A stretch of 64,000 bases of DNA from Fundidesulfovibrio soli (GCF_022808695.1 NZ_JAKZKW010000001.1:682001-746000); one strand, 5' to 3'; shown: positions 8,856-17,176, counted from the stretch's first letter. The notes: a model not told the origin generated them from the letters alone. Numbers and translations are program-made.

Positions 8856-9805
8856 ACGCGCCGTCCGTATCGGTCATCGTGGTCAACTACCGGACCCCGG
8901 AGTTGACCCTGGCCTGCCTGGAGAGCGTGTGGCGGCACACGGACCCCGGCCGCACGGAAGCCATCGTGGTGGACAACGCCTCCGGCCCCGTGAGCCTGGA
9001 GGCGCTCGAAGCGGCCCCGGGCCCCGTGCAGATCGTCGTCTCGGGCCGCAACCGGGGCTTCGGCGGGGGCTGCAACCTGGGCGCGCGCCACGCGCGGGGC
9101 GAGTACCTGTTCTTTCTCAACTCCGACGCCGCGCTCCAGGAGGACACGCCCGGCATCCTGGCCCGCTTCCTGGACACCCGGCCGGACGCCGCCGTGGCCG
9201 GGAGCGCGCTCATAGGGCCGGACGGGGCCCCGCAGCACGCGGCGGCGCGATTTCCGGGCTTGCTTCGCATCCTGGCCGGCAGGGACTTCCTGGCTGATCG
9301 CTTGAGGCGGGTGTGGCCCCGCGCGGCCGAGGCCCTGGCCTTCTTCCACGGTCCAACGGAATTCGACGAACCAACGAGGGTGGATTGGGTTGTCGGCGCG
9401 GCCATGATGGTCCGCCGCACGGATTTTGAAGCCGCAGGTGGCTTTGACGAATCCATATTTCTCTACGGGGAGGAGTTGGAGCTGCAGAAGCGTCTAGCCT
9501 CCAGGGGCCGCCATGCTTATCTCTATCCAATGACCTGCGTGGTCCACGGCGTAGCGGCCAGCTCCGGAGGGGAAGCCTCCACGGCGCGCCTGGCGAGAAT
9601 CGCGGCCGGACACAGACGTTACTACATCCTCCATCACGGATTCGCTGAAGCGCTGGCTCTTTGCGGGGTCGAAATGGCCGGTTCGCTCGTGAAGTGGCTG
9701 ATCTGGCTGCTGGCGTACTCCCTGCGTCCGACCCCAGGAAACAGGGACAGGCTGCGGTGGCACGGCAACAATCTTCGGGTGCTTTTCCCCCAAAAGGAGC
9801 GATGA
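8852..9805 (+). CDS. Glycosyltransferase family 2 (rhamnosyltransferase-like)
   Basis: 317 residues; the ATG at 8852 overlaps the stop of the exported protein gene (ATGA). The GT-A fold is shown by VSVIVVNYRTPELTLACLES, IVVDNASG, SGRNRGFGGGCNLGARHA and the metal-binding FLNSDAAL. GFDESIFLYGEELELQKRL, a GT2 acceptor-site motif, is also present. This arrangement is typical of WcaA/RfbF-like rhamnosyl- and related transferases. A hydrophobic segment near residues 265-290 may attach it to the membrane. The sugar donor is not determinable from sequence. Confidence 0.87.
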   Translation: MNAPSVSVIVVNYRTPELTLACLESVWRHTDPGRTEAIVVDNASGPVSLEALEAAPGPVQIVVSGRNRGFGGGCNLGARHARGEYLFFLNSDAALQEDTPGILARFLDTRPDAAVAGSALIGPDGAPQHAAARFPGLLRILAGRDFLADRLRRVWPRAAEALAFFHGPTEFDEPTRVDWVVGAAMMVRRTDFEAAGGFDESIFLYGEELELQKRLASRGRHAYLYPMTCVVHGVAASSGGEASTARLARIAAGHRRYYILHHGFAEALALCGVEMAGSLVKWLIWLLAYSLRPTPGNRDRLRWHGNNLRVLFPQKER

Positions 9806-11299
9806 ATGCACACCCGCACACGTCTTCTCATCATTTGCGCGATGCTTGTCGCCTGCTATTTCGTGCTCGGGGACAACGAGACCGAATCACTGGCGGCCAC
9901 CTACCACATCAGCCTGGACCGCCGGGCGGTCAAGGGCAGCTTCCCGCTGGAACTGCTCGGGGCGAACGTTCAGTGGACCTCGGGCTGTGACGGGCTGCTG
10001 ACGCCCGGCACCACGCAGCTCCAGCCCGCGGCCATCGCCGCGGCCCAGCAACTTGGGCCTCCGACGCTGCGCTACCCCGGCGGCCTGCTCGCGAGCATCT
10101 ACTCCTGGCGCAACGGCATCGGGGCCCTGGGCGCCAGGAGCACGAGCCTGAACTACGTCAAGACCCCTGAGCTGATGTACTGCGGCAGCGACGAGTACGC
10201 CGCCATCCTCCAGGCCCTCTCGGCCAAGGGCATGATTACGGCCAACCTGACACAGCCGCCCTCCGAAGCGGCCGCCTGGCTGAGTTACCTGCAGAGCAAG
10301 AACGTCTCCACCCCGTGGTGGGAGGTGGGCAACGAATCCTATCTGCCGGACGACCCCTCCTACACCACCGCTGCCGCCTACGGCACCAGTTTCATAGCCT
10401 TCTCCAAGGCTCTCAAGGCCGTGGACCCCTCGGTGAAGGTCGGCGCGATCCTCGAAGGCAGCCTCATCGGCACCACCTGGGGCAAATACGTCATCCCGGA
10501 GGAGAACACCTGGAACGCCGCCGTGGTGTCCGCCACCGCCGCGACGGCTGACTTCTATTCGCTGCACCTCTACGCCCCCTTCGGCGCGCTCACCACCGAC
10601 GACGACACGGTCAAGGCCATCATGGCGGCCCCGGTGGCCCTGGCCAAGAACATGGCCAGCGTGCGCACCCTTGTGCAGTCGAAGAACCCCAAGGCCCAGC
10701 TGTTCGTCACGGAATTCAACGTGGGCATGGACAACGCCACCAACAACTGGCGCTTCAGCACCGCCCTGGTCCAGGCCGGGTACGTGGCCCAGATGGTCGG
10801 GTACAGCGCGGTCAACGGCATCTCCCAGGCCAACTTCTGGTCCATGGTGGGCAACAACAACTTCGGGCTGGTCAAGAGTTGGAACGACCCCAGGCTCAGG
10901 CCGTCGGGGCTGCTCTACAAGGCGCTCAAGCCCATGACCGGGGCCGACGCCCTCTCTACCACCGTCAACGCCCCTCTCATGAGCTACAAAACGGTTGGCA
11001 ACGTCCCCTCGGGCATGTCCGTGCCGGCGGTATGGGCCCAGTCCTTCACGAAGGGCTCGGACGTCTGGGTGCTGGTGGTCAACCGCACTCCCAAGACCCC
11101 CTTCGTGCTCGACGTACGGGACGCCCAGACCGGTATGGTGTCCACCTTCTCTCTCTGGGTGCTCGGCGCCGCCACCGCGATGACCACCAACGAGCAGGGC
11201 GACGCCGTAAAGGCGACCACCTACGCCAAGACTGGCCCCACCTTCACGCTGCCGGGCGCGGGTGTCGCCATCGTCCATTATTCCACGCCGGTGCAGTAG
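9806..11299 (+). CDS. Exported glycoside hydrolase resembling clan GH-A alpha-L-arabinofuranosidase
   Basis: 497 residues with an N-terminal hydrophobic signal or anchor (LLIICAMLVACYFVLG). The (beta/alpha)8 catalytic region shows LRYPGGLLASIYSWRNGIG, the acid/base motif WWEVGNESY (Glu near residue 177) and the nucleophile-type motif FVTEFNVGMDN (Glu near 302). A C-terminal beta-sandwich region ends at the stop. These are hallmarks of GH51-like or related GH-A enzymes. In a polysaccharide operon it could trim or release polymer, as periplasmic lyases and hydrolases do in alginate- or Pel-type systems. That role is inferred; the family is moderately certain. Confidence 0.72.
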   Translation: MHTRTRLLIICAMLVACYFVLGDNETESLAATYHISLDRRAVKGSFPLELLGANVQWTSGCDGLLTPGTTQLQPAAIAAAQQLGPPTLRYPGGLLASIYSWRNGIGALGARSTSLNYVKTPELMYCGSDEYAAILQALSAKGMITANLTQPPSEAAAWLSYLQSKNVSTPWWEVGNESYLPDDPSYTTAAAYGTSFIAFSKALKAVDPSVKVGAILEGSLIGTTWGKYVIPEENTWNAAVVSATAATADFYSLHLYAPFGALTTDDDTVKAIMAAPVALAKNMASVRTLVQSKNPKAQLFVTEFNVGMDNATNNWRFSTALVQAGYVAQMVGYSAVNGISQANFWSMVGNNNFGLVKSWNDPRLRPSGLLYKALKPMTGADALSTTVNAPLMSYKTVGNVPSGMSVPAVWAQSFTKGSDVWVLVVNRTPKTPFVLDVRDAQTGMVSTFSLWVLGAATAMTTNEQGDAVKATTYAKTGPTFTLPGAGVAIVHYSTPVQ

Positions 11300-11310
11300 C
11301 GCCACTGCCC

Positions 11311-11347
11311 ATGCGGGGGGCGCGCACGACAAGCGCGCCCCCCGCAT
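11311..11347. terminator. Strong GC-rich hairpin between operon genes
   Basis: A perfect 15-bp inverted repeat, ATGCGGGGGGCGCGC at 11311-11325 and its complement at 11333-11347, with a 7-base loop. It lies 12 bases after the hydrolase stop. Only a weak T-run follows (CAATTTCC), so it may be an attenuator or mRNA-stabilising hairpin rather than a complete terminator. Confidence 0.6.
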
Positions 11348-11367
11348 CAATTTCCGGAGGGGAACCG

Positions 11368-12159
11368 ATGTCTGGACTTGACGTGTATTTCACCCTGGGC
11401 ATGGGCTACAGGCGAAACAGCGAGGGGGACGGGCTGCTCCGCTCCCTCACGGGTGTCACGTCCGTTCACACCCGGCTGCGCTCCCTGCATATGCTGCGCG
11501 CCCTGGAGCGTGAGCGCGTCCCCCCGCAGGTGATGGAGTTCGGCTTCGGCGAGGGCTACCTGCTGCTGGCCATGGCCCGCAGGCATCCACAGTCATCCTT
11601 CCTGGGGATGGAGATCGACTCGGGGCACGTCCGGAACCTCAGGGCGCGGGCCAAGGCCGCGGGCCTCGCCAACGTGGAGGCCGTGCAGGGCGACTTCCAG
11701 GACATGGTCCCCTCCCCGCGCTTCGGCCTGATCTACTGCGCGGACGTTCTGGAGCACATCCCCCGGGACCGCGCCCTCATGGAGTTCTTCGCCGCCAGCA
11801 TGCTCCCGGGCGGCAGGCTGGTGCTGCACGTGCCCTTGCGGCGCTCGCTGCAGCGCCGCTTCCTGCCCTGGTTCAAGTCCCACACCGACCCTGGGCACGT
11901 CCGCGAGGAATACACACCCGAGGAACTCACCTCGCTGGTGGCCGGGGCCGGGCTCCAACCCAGGGCGCCCGAGCCCACCTTCTCGCCCCCGGGCGAGGCG
12001 GCGTTCGAGCTCAACAGCCTGTGCTGGAAGTCGCGCACGCTGGACCGGCTGGTGCGGCCCCTCACCCTGTTCCCGGCCATGCTCCTGGGCCTGGCCGACC
12101 TTCTGCCCCGCAGCAGGGGCAACTCCATCCTGCTTGAAGCCCGCAAGGCGGCCGCATGA
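11368..12159 (+). CDS. Class I SAM-dependent methyltransferase
   Basis: 263 residues; the ATG at 11368 follows a GGAGGGG ribosome site at 11356-11362. SAM-binding motif I is VMEFGFGEGYLLLAMA, followed by the acidic motif FLGMEID and the motif IV region IYCADVLEHIPRD. This is the Methyltransf_11/25 type of Rossmann methylase. The target could be a sugar hydroxyl or a lipid-linked intermediate, judging by the surrounding polysaccharide genes. The 3' end overlaps the next gene (ATGA at 12156-12159). It is the first gene after the strong hairpin and may be expressed at a different level from the upstream genes. Confidence 0.83.
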   Translation: MSGLDVYFTLGMGYRRNSEGDGLLRSLTGVTSVHTRLRSLHMLRALERERVPPQVMEFGFGEGYLLLAMARRHPQSSFLGMEIDSGHVRNLRARAKAAGLANVEAVQGDFQDMVPSPRFGLIYCADVLEHIPRDRALMEFFAASMLPGGRLVLHVPLRRSLQRRFLPWFKSHTDPGHVREEYTPEELTSLVAGAGLQPRAPEPTFSPPGEAAFELNSLCWKSRTLDRLVRPLTLFPAMLLGLADLLPRSRGNSILLEARKAAA

Positions 12160-13340
12160 CCCTGGCCGCCGCGCTGCTGTTTCTCTGTCTCGCCCCGCTG
12201 GCGCTGTGGCTGGCGGCGCTGGGGCTGCTCGCGCTGGCCTCACTGAGAAACCTGCGCAAGGCCGGGCAGCCTCCGCAGGCCCTCCATGTGCGTCTGGCCG
12301 TGCTGGTGCCCGCGCACGACGAGGAACTCATGATCGGCGGAACCGTCAGGGCGATTCTCGCTTCGGCGCATCCCACCGACAACCTCCGGGTGTTCGTGGT
12401 GGCGGACAACTGCACAGACGCCACCGCCGCCGAGGCGCGCCTGGCAGGGGCCGTCTGCCTGGAGCGCGACGACCCGCAGCGCCGGGGCAAGGCCTACGCG
12501 CTGGAATTCGGTCTTGCAGCCATCCGGGAGCGTGGCGGCTTCGACGCCGTGGTGCTCTTCGACGCGGACTCGCGCCCGGCGGCGAATTTTCTGCCGCGCA
12601 TGGCGGGCTGGACCTCCCTGAGGCGGGAGGTGGTCCAGGGCCGCTACGACGTGCTGGAGCCTGAGCGCACCTGGTTCACCCGCCTGACCTCCATGGCCAT
12701 GACCCTGAAGAACTTGTGGCAATACCCCGGCCTGGAGCTGCTCGGGCTCTCGGTGCCGCTGCGCGGAACGGGCATCTGCCTCTCGCGCGGCGTGGTGGAG
12801 CGCCACGGCTGGCCCGGGCGCTCCCTCACGGAGGACCTGGACGCAACAATCGCCTTCGTGGCGGCCGGGGAGCGCATCCACTACGACCCCCTGGCCGTCA
12901 GCCAGCAGTACATGCCCCCGGACATGGCCTCGGCCCTGGTGCAGCGCCGCCGCTGGTCCGCCGGGGAATCAGAGGCCAAGGGGCCGCTTGGGCGCCTCAT
13001 GCGCCAGCGCCTCGCCGAACGGGACTGCCTCGGCGCGGCCTACGCGCTCTATCTGGCCATGCCCCCCTTCTCGCTCAATTTCGCCGCCTGTTGCGGGCTC
13101 GCGGTGCTGGCCCTGCCGCTTGCCCTGGCGGGAGGCCCGGCCGCGCCGCTCCAGGCCGCCCTGGCGCTGAGCTGCGCCCATGCGGGCTATTTCCTGCTGG
13201 GCTTGAGCGGACGGCGCGCCTCCCTGGCGGATCTGCAGGCCCTGGGCATGATCCCGGCCTACGCCGCGTGGCGCGTCTGGGTGCATGTGGCGGCCAGCTT
13301 CGGGCGGGTGGCCAACTGGGACAGAACACCCCGGGTTTGA
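12156..13340 (+). CDS. Membrane glycosyltransferase family 2 (processive-type)
   Basis: 394 residues. An N-terminal membrane helix (ALLFLCLAPLALWLAALGLLALASL) precedes a GT-A domain with VLVPAHDEE, the DxD motif LFDADSR (about residue 133), the LTEDLD motif (about 227) and the QRRRW motif (about 267). Further hydrophobic helices lie at the C-terminus. This is the cellulose synthase/hyaluronan synthase-like layout (D, DxD, TED, QxxRW), although many single-addition transferases share it. It starts within the methyltransferase stop. It probably acts on a lipid-linked or growing chain at the inner membrane. Confidence 0.86.
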   Translation: MTLAAALLFLCLAPLALWLAALGLLALASLRNLRKAGQPPQALHVRLAVLVPAHDEELMIGGTVRAILASAHPTDNLRVFVVADNCTDATAAEARLAGAVCLERDDPQRRGKAYALEFGLAAIRERGGFDAVVLFDADSRPAANFLPRMAGWTSLRREVVQGRYDVLEPERTWFTRLTSMAMTLKNLWQYPGLELLGLSVPLRGTGICLSRGVVERHGWPGRSLTEDLDATIAFVAAGERIHYDPLAVSQQYMPPDMASALVQRRRWSAGESEAKGPLGRLMRQRLAERDCLGAAYALYLAMPPFSLNFAACCGLAVLALPLALAGGPAAPLQAALALSCAHAGYFLLGLSGRRASLADLQALGMIPAYAAWRVWVHVAASFGRVANWDRTPRV

Positions 13341-13356
13341 AAAGGATCTCGGACTT

Positions 13357-14493
13357 ATGAGCGACGCACCAGCCTGGCGTCCGCTGCGCATCGCCCTGGT
13401 GGGCACGCGCGGCGCCCCCTGCCGCTACGGCGGCTTCGAGACCTGCGTGGAGGAGGTGGGCAAGCGCCTGGCCACCCGGGGGCACCACGTGACCCTGTAC
13501 TGCCGGGAGCACCTCTACCCGGAGCGCGATCCCAGGCCCCTGGGCATGTACGCGGTCTATCTGCCGAGCCTGCGCGGCAAGGCGGTGGAGACTCTAAGCC
13601 ACACCTTCCTGAGCATCGTCCACTCGCTGTTCCCCAGGCACGACGCGCACATGGTCTTCAACGCGGCCAACGCCCCGTTGATGGCCCTCTACAAGCTTCT
13701 CGGCCGGCATGTGGCGCTCAACCCCGACGGCCTGGAGTGGAAGCGGGCCAAGTGGGGCAAGAAGGCGCAAGCCTACTACCGCATCTGCGAGAAGCTGGGC
13801 TGCCTGCTCGCCGACAGGCTCATCACGGACTCCGCTGCCCTGGGCGACTACTACCGCGACGTGCACGACACGGATTCCGACACCGTGGCCTACGGGGCCT
13901 ATCCCGCCTCGGCACCGGCCACCGGCAGGCTTGCGCGGATGGGGCTTGAGCCGCGCGGGTATTTCCTCCAGGTCACGCGCTTCGAACCGGAGAACAACCC
14001 GCTGCTCACCCTGCGGGCCTTCAAGCACCTGCAGACGGGCAAGAAGCTGGTGCTGGTGGGCGGCTGCCCCTACCCGAGCGTTTACGCCGGTAGTATCGAG
14101 AGTGAGGCCGGGCCGAGCGTGCTGCTGCCCGGGTTCATTTACGACAAGGAACTGCTGGCCGAGCTGATGGGCAACTGCTTCGCCTACGTGCACGGCAACG
14201 AGGTGGGGGGAACCAATCCGGCGCTCCTGCAGGCCATGGCCGCAGGGTGTTTCGTCATGGCCCGCGACGTGCTCTTCAACCGGGAGGTGCTGGACGACTG
14301 CGGCATCTTCTTCGAACCCGAGGAGGAGAAGTTGGCCCAGGCCATGGGCTGGAGCCTGGAGCACGCCGGAGAGCTGGACGGCTACCGCGGGCGGGCCATG
14401 GAGCGCATCCGCACCACCTACGACTGGGACCAGATCGCCCTGGGCTACGAGCGGACACTGCTCAAAATCGCCGGAGGAGCCGGGAAGCGTTAG
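13357..14493 (+). CDS. DUF1972-type glycosyltransferase (GT4-like)
   Basis: 378 residues from the ATG at 13357, chosen because AAAGGAT lies just upstream and the family start follows (RIALVGTRGAPCRYGGFETCVEEV, written here across the motif). DUF1972 proteins are GT-B rhamnosyltransferase-like enzymes of capsule and exopolysaccharide loci. The C-terminal domain contains YFLQVTRFEPENNP, LVLVGGCPYPS and VGGTNPALLQAMAAG. It is the last gene of the polysaccharide operon in this window. The donor sugar is unknown. Confidence 0.86.
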   Translation: MSDAPAWRPLRIALVGTRGAPCRYGGFETCVEEVGKRLATRGHHVTLYCREHLYPERDPRPLGMYAVYLPSLRGKAVETLSHTFLSIVHSLFPRHDAHMVFNAANAPLMALYKLLGRHVALNPDGLEWKRAKWGKKAQAYYRICEKLGCLLADRLITDSAALGDYYRDVHDTDSDTVAYGAYPASAPATGRLARMGLEPRGYFLQVTRFEPENNPLLTLRAFKHLQTGKKLVLVGGCPYPSVYAGSIESEAGPSVLLPGFIYDKELLAELMGNCFAYVHGNEVGGTNPALLQAMAAGCFVMARDVLFNREVLDDCGIFFEPEEEKLAQAMGWSLEHAGELDGYRGRAMERIRTTYDWDQIALGYERTLLKIAGGAGKR

Positions 14494-14547
14494 CCCGGCG
14501 CCGGGTGCGGCGTGGACAGGGCCTCCGGTTTCGTTCTATGCCGGGCC

Positions 14548-14790
14548 ATGAGCAACGACACCACGAACATTCCGCAGGAAGTCGCAGAGCTGGCCGGTTC
14601 GGGCCGCAAGAGTTTGTCCCGCGCCTGGCGCGAGCACCTGGGCCTGACCAAGGAACAGGTGGCGGCCAGGATGGGCATCTCCAAGGCCGCGCTGGAACAG
14701 ATCGAGGCGCGCACGGCCAAACCGCGCCGGGCCACGCTCGCCAAGGTTGCGGCGGCGCTGGGGGTGGATGTGGAGCAGCTGGTGGGATAG
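14548..14790 (+). CDS. XRE-family helix-turn-helix regulator
   Basis: 80 residues. The start at 14548 (MSNDTTNIPQE) is preferred to the upstream in-frame ATG at 14512. The Cro/CI-type HTH is readable as WREHLGLTKEQVAARMGISKAALEQIEARTAKPRRATLAKVAAALGV in consecutive segments, with the usual QLVG tail. It is probably a DNA-binding regulator or the antitoxin-like half of a pair, but no toxin gene adjoins it. It belongs to the chromosome, just outside the island's left boundary. Confidence 0.82.
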   Translation: MSNDTTNIPQEVAELAGSGRKSLSRAWREHLGLTKEQVAARMGISKAALEQIEARTAKPRRATLAKVAAALGVDVEQLVG

Positions 14791-14795
14791 TCGGG

Positions 14796-14824
14796 AGGCA
14801 ACCCTAGATTGCCTTCATCCGTTT
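14796..14824 (+). terminator. Possible weak terminator after the XRE gene
   Basis: Inverted repeat AGGCAA (14796-14801) and TTGCCT (14809-14814), followed by TCATCCGTTT. The stem is short and the T-run broken. Confidence 0.3.
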
Positions 14825-14898
14825 GGTCAGCCGAGGAACAAAACGAAAGGGACCGAGTCCGCCAAACAGCTGGCCGCTCGATCCCTGCGAGATCGTCC

Positions 14899-14956
14899 TG
14901 GTACCGGGAGGGGGACTCGAACCCCCAAGGCCTTGCGACCGGCGGATTTTGAGTCC
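14899..14956. repeat. attL: orphan 58-bp copy of the tRNA-Leu 3' region
   Basis: Identical to 61520-61577. It corresponds to tRNA nucleotides 30-87, from the anticodon stem-loop through the CCA end, and diverges abruptly at 14957 (ATGAATAACC here, GCTGCGTCTA at the tRNA). This is the footprint of site-specific integration into a tRNA 3' end. Confidence 0.93.
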
Positions 14957-15023
14957 ATGAATAACCGGCCGCCATAGTCGCAACTACTTAATTTAATTGA
15001 TGCTGAGTTGTGTTGGATTACGC

Positions 15024-15070
15024 TGACTCACCTTGAATTTGCCCCTAAAAGGTGAGTCACAGGTGAGTCC
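15024..15070. promoter_or_regulatory. Putative integrase arm-type sites, left end
   Basis: Three copies of a motif close to AGGTGAGTCA. One is inverted (TGACTCACCTT at 15024-15034). Two are in tandem (AAAAGGTGAGTCAC at 15047-15060 and AGGTGAGTCC at 15061-15070). The same motif occurs twice just inside the right end. The spacing of about 70-170 bases from the core repeat suits arm binding by a tyrosine integrase. Confidence 0.6.
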
Positions 15071-15207
15071 CCCTACTCTTCCTGCTCTCCCTACCCTTCT
15101 CCACGCAGTTGATCGTCACATGATCATACAGGGTGAGCGCCCCCAGAATGTAAATTTCAAATCATATCATTCCAGACAGTTATTCAAAAAATAAGAAAAA
15201 TATTGTT

Positions 15208-15246
15208 TGGCTACACGGAAAGTAGCCAAGCTACGCCATGCGTAGC
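15208..15246. promoter_or_regulatory. Two adjacent palindromes built from GCTAC/GTAGC half-sites
   Basis: TGGCTAC (15208-15214) and GTAGCCA (15222-15228) form a first hairpin. GCTACGC (15230-15236) and GCGTAGC (15240-15246) form a second. They lie 74 bases before the RepA-like gene, as an operator would. A function as replication-control or terminator structure is also possible. Confidence 0.5.
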
Positions 15247-15319
15247 CCTAGAGAGTTGAGGCCAGTGGCTTCCCCTCTTTGCAGAGCATTGAGGGAACAC
15301 TCTTGAGTGGAGGATCGCC

Positions 15320-16498
15320 ATGAGCGACAATGACAATTCCAAATTCGTACCGCCATTTGAGAAACCCAACGCGCCTGGAACAGAAGAGGCAGCAAAGGTT
15401 CATGCTACCTTCGGTGCCATGACAACGGCCAACCCCAACTTCATCCCGCCGTTTGCACCACCGAAGAAATTGGGGACCACAAGCCTTGATGATGTAACCG
15501 CTGTGCCTGCCGATAACATGGCTGAGGTGGCCGAAGATCTGGCAACTTCCTACACCAATGACAACAGCGACAAGGTTTCCTCCACGCTGGAAGCGTCGAC
15601 TGGCATCGAAGCTGTCGCCGCCGCACCCAAGGTCGACCAGGCACCTCAAACTCGCTCTCCCGTTGGGATCGCTGACCCCATCGACGAGGACGAGATGGAT
15701 GAAAGTCGCTTTCTTGCACATGATGCATGCTGCCTGAAGGACAGAACCAGCAGACAGCTTACCCCGCCCAGATACATCATACAGGATGTGCTGCCGATCG
15801 GTCTTACCGTGTTCATCATGCCGAATGACCTTAAAGCAAAGAGCTTTATGCTCGCCATGGCAAAATCCGTAGAAACCGGAATGCCCCTCTTGGGTGACCA
15901 TGCGATCCAGAAACCTGGAGACATGTTTTACCTTCACGACATGGAGCGTGATGCCGAGCTGACTCTGATGCAGGAAGAAAATTTGCTTCCTGAGGATGCC
16001 GCAGGATTGTGGACTAAGATGGTCGAAAAGAAGGATGCTCATCAGAAGAGCCTCAACGCCTTTAACGAAAGGGTCGAGACGGTTCACACCAAGTCGGTCA
16101 TTTTGATCGATGGCGTCCTCCAGTCGTACCTTGAAAGGACTTTTGCAGAACAGAAGGTGCCCGCGGTCATGGCCGGAGCCAAGTCCTACCTGGAGGGTCT
16201 CAAGAAGTTCGGACACGCTCATGGTGTTTCGGTCATCGTCCCTCTCTACATGCATCGCAAGTTGGAAAAGAAGATTGCGAAGGAAGTGATGACACTGGAA
16301 AACCGGGAATTGGCGGACACGATCCTCACCATAAAGGGCAATGCCGACAAGGGCGAGTATCGCCTTGAAGTGTCTCGCCGTGGTGTGCATCGCAAGACCT
16401 TGAACATGATTTGGACCACAACCGGCTGGACGATGAAGCCTGCCGGGAAACGGGGGAAGCCCAAGGCGGGATCCAAGCCCAGCGCTAACGACAGCTGA
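15320..16498 (+). CDS. RepA-like RecA-fold ATPase (AAA_25 type) with altered P-loop
   Basis: 392 residues. The first 130 are low-complexity and hydrophilic. From about residue 150, RYIIQDVLPIGLTVFIMP, FMLAMAKSVETGMPLLG and GDMFYLHDME match the layout of RepA/KaiC-like hexameric helicase ATPases found in plasmids and integrative elements. The P-loop, normally GPPKSGKS, reads MPNDLKAKS, so the glycine before Lys-Ser is alanine. The Walker B-like strand is SVILIDGVL. The gene is the first inside the left boundary, preceded by AGTGGAGG at 15304-15311. A role in replicating the excised island is inferred. The fold is likely; activity is uncertain given the altered P-loop. Confidence 0.68.
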   Translation: MSDNDNSKFVPPFEKPNAPGTEEAAKVHATFGAMTTANPNFIPPFAPPKKLGTTSLDDVTAVPADNMAEVAEDLATSYTNDNSDKVSSTLEASTGIEAVAAAPKVDQAPQTRSPVGIADPIDEDEMDESRFLAHDACCLKDRTSRQLTPPRYIIQDVLPIGLTVFIMPNDLKAKSFMLAMAKSVETGMPLLGDHAIQKPGDMFYLHDMERDAELTLMQEENLLPEDAAGLWTKMVEKKDAHQKSLNAFNERVETVHTKSVILIDGVLQSYLERTFAEQKVPAVMAGAKSYLEGLKKFGHAHGVSVIVPLYMHRKLEKKIAKEVMTLENRELADTILTIKGNADKGEYRLEVSRRGVHRKTLNMIWTTTGWTMKPAGKRGKPKAGSKPSANDS

Positions 16499-16503
16499 GA
16501 GGC

Positions 16504-16585
16504 TATGTAGGTCGAAGCTGGCGCAGTTGGACGTGCGTAGGCTGAACTTGGACCTATGTTGGACGTCGCTGGCCTATGTAGGGTG
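16504..16585. repeat. Cluster of imperfect GTAGG/GAACTT boxes
   Basis: The motif TATGTAGG-TGAACTT recurs imperfectly: CTATGTAGGTCGAAGCT near 16504, TGCGTAGGCTGAACTT near 16533 and CTATGTAGGGTGAACTT near 16574. Related GTAGGACCTAT boxes lie inside the following 139-bp repeat. Iterated boxes right after a RepA-like gene could be replication iterons or a regulator's binding sites. Confidence 0.45.
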
Positions 16586-16722
16586 AACTTAGATGGGGGT
16601 CGGGTAACCGGCCCCCTATTTCGTTGAACTTGGTATGGCCAAGATTATGTAGGACCTATCAGTTGCACCTACGCTAGACCTCGCCGAAGTCCTTGGAGTT
16701 TTTCATATAGAGATAGTGAAGG
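16584..16722. repeat. 139-bp duplicated element, copy 1
   Basis: It runs from TGAACTTAGATGGGGG to ATAGTGAAGG and aligns along its whole length, without overall length change, with 17177-17315. The best conserved part contains TGTAGGACCT, TCAGTTGCACCTACGC, AGACCTCGCC and TGGAGTTTTTC. It lies 172 bases before a small gene, as copy 2 lies 184 bases before the next one. The GTAGG/CCTAC pair could form a hairpin. No coding sequence was seen. The rest of 16499-16894 holds the box cluster and unassigned sequence. Confidence 0.7.
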
Positions 16723-16894
16723 CATAGACCAAACCAGAAGCGACCGCCTGGGCAGATCATAAATGGAATCGAAACCTGCGCAATCAAAATGTTGAAAAGG
16801 AGGATTTTGAAAACTCCAAAAAGTAAATGAAAAATCTCGAACCGGAAAAACTTACGGGCACATCTTCTAGCATCTTACAAAAAGCGAGGATAGC

Positions 16895-17146
16895 ATGTTG
16901 AACTATTACGATTTAACGGCAGAAATGAAACGGTATCATCGATTTGTTGTTTGGGCTCTTTATGAAGACAAGGCGTATGTGATGGACCCAGAGACACTGC
17001 ATGTCTTTGACAGTCCAAATTTCGTTGAAACTATGAAGTATTGTGAAGCCAAAAGACACATAATGAAAATCAGAAAAGTTAGCCCTTATGAAATAAACCT
17101 GGCATTTGTCGATGATGGTGGAAACCTGAGATTGTTCGAAATTTAA
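16895..17146 (+). CDS. Small protein of unknown function
   Basis: 83 residues, start preceded by GCGAGGA. The sequence is acidic to neutral, without membrane helices or cysteine motif (one Cys). It shows alternating strands, with FVVWALYEDKAYVMDPETL and VSPYEINLAFVDDGGNLRLFEI, and probably folds as a small beta-rich domain. No family is recognised. It is the first of two small genes each preceded by a copy of the 139-bp element, between the two replication-like ATPases, so a role in copy control or maintenance is possible but unproven. Confidence 0.6.
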   Translation: MLNYYDLTAEMKRYHRFVVWALYEDKAYVMDPETLHVFDSPNFVETMKYCEAKRHIMKIRKVSPYEINLAFVDDGGNLRLFEI

Positions 17147-17176
17147 GAAGCGCGAAGCCATCGCACGTGTACTTAC

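Noticed and set aside
14747-14977. A + strand frame across the left attachment site
   Set aside because: It consists of the out-of-frame end of the XRE gene and the tRNA remnant; a matching chance frame occurs at the right end of the island.
15248-16390. A 380-residue - strand frame
   Set aside because: It is antisense to the RepA-like gene, which has a ribosome site, motif order and operon context; the - strand product shows no recognisable family.
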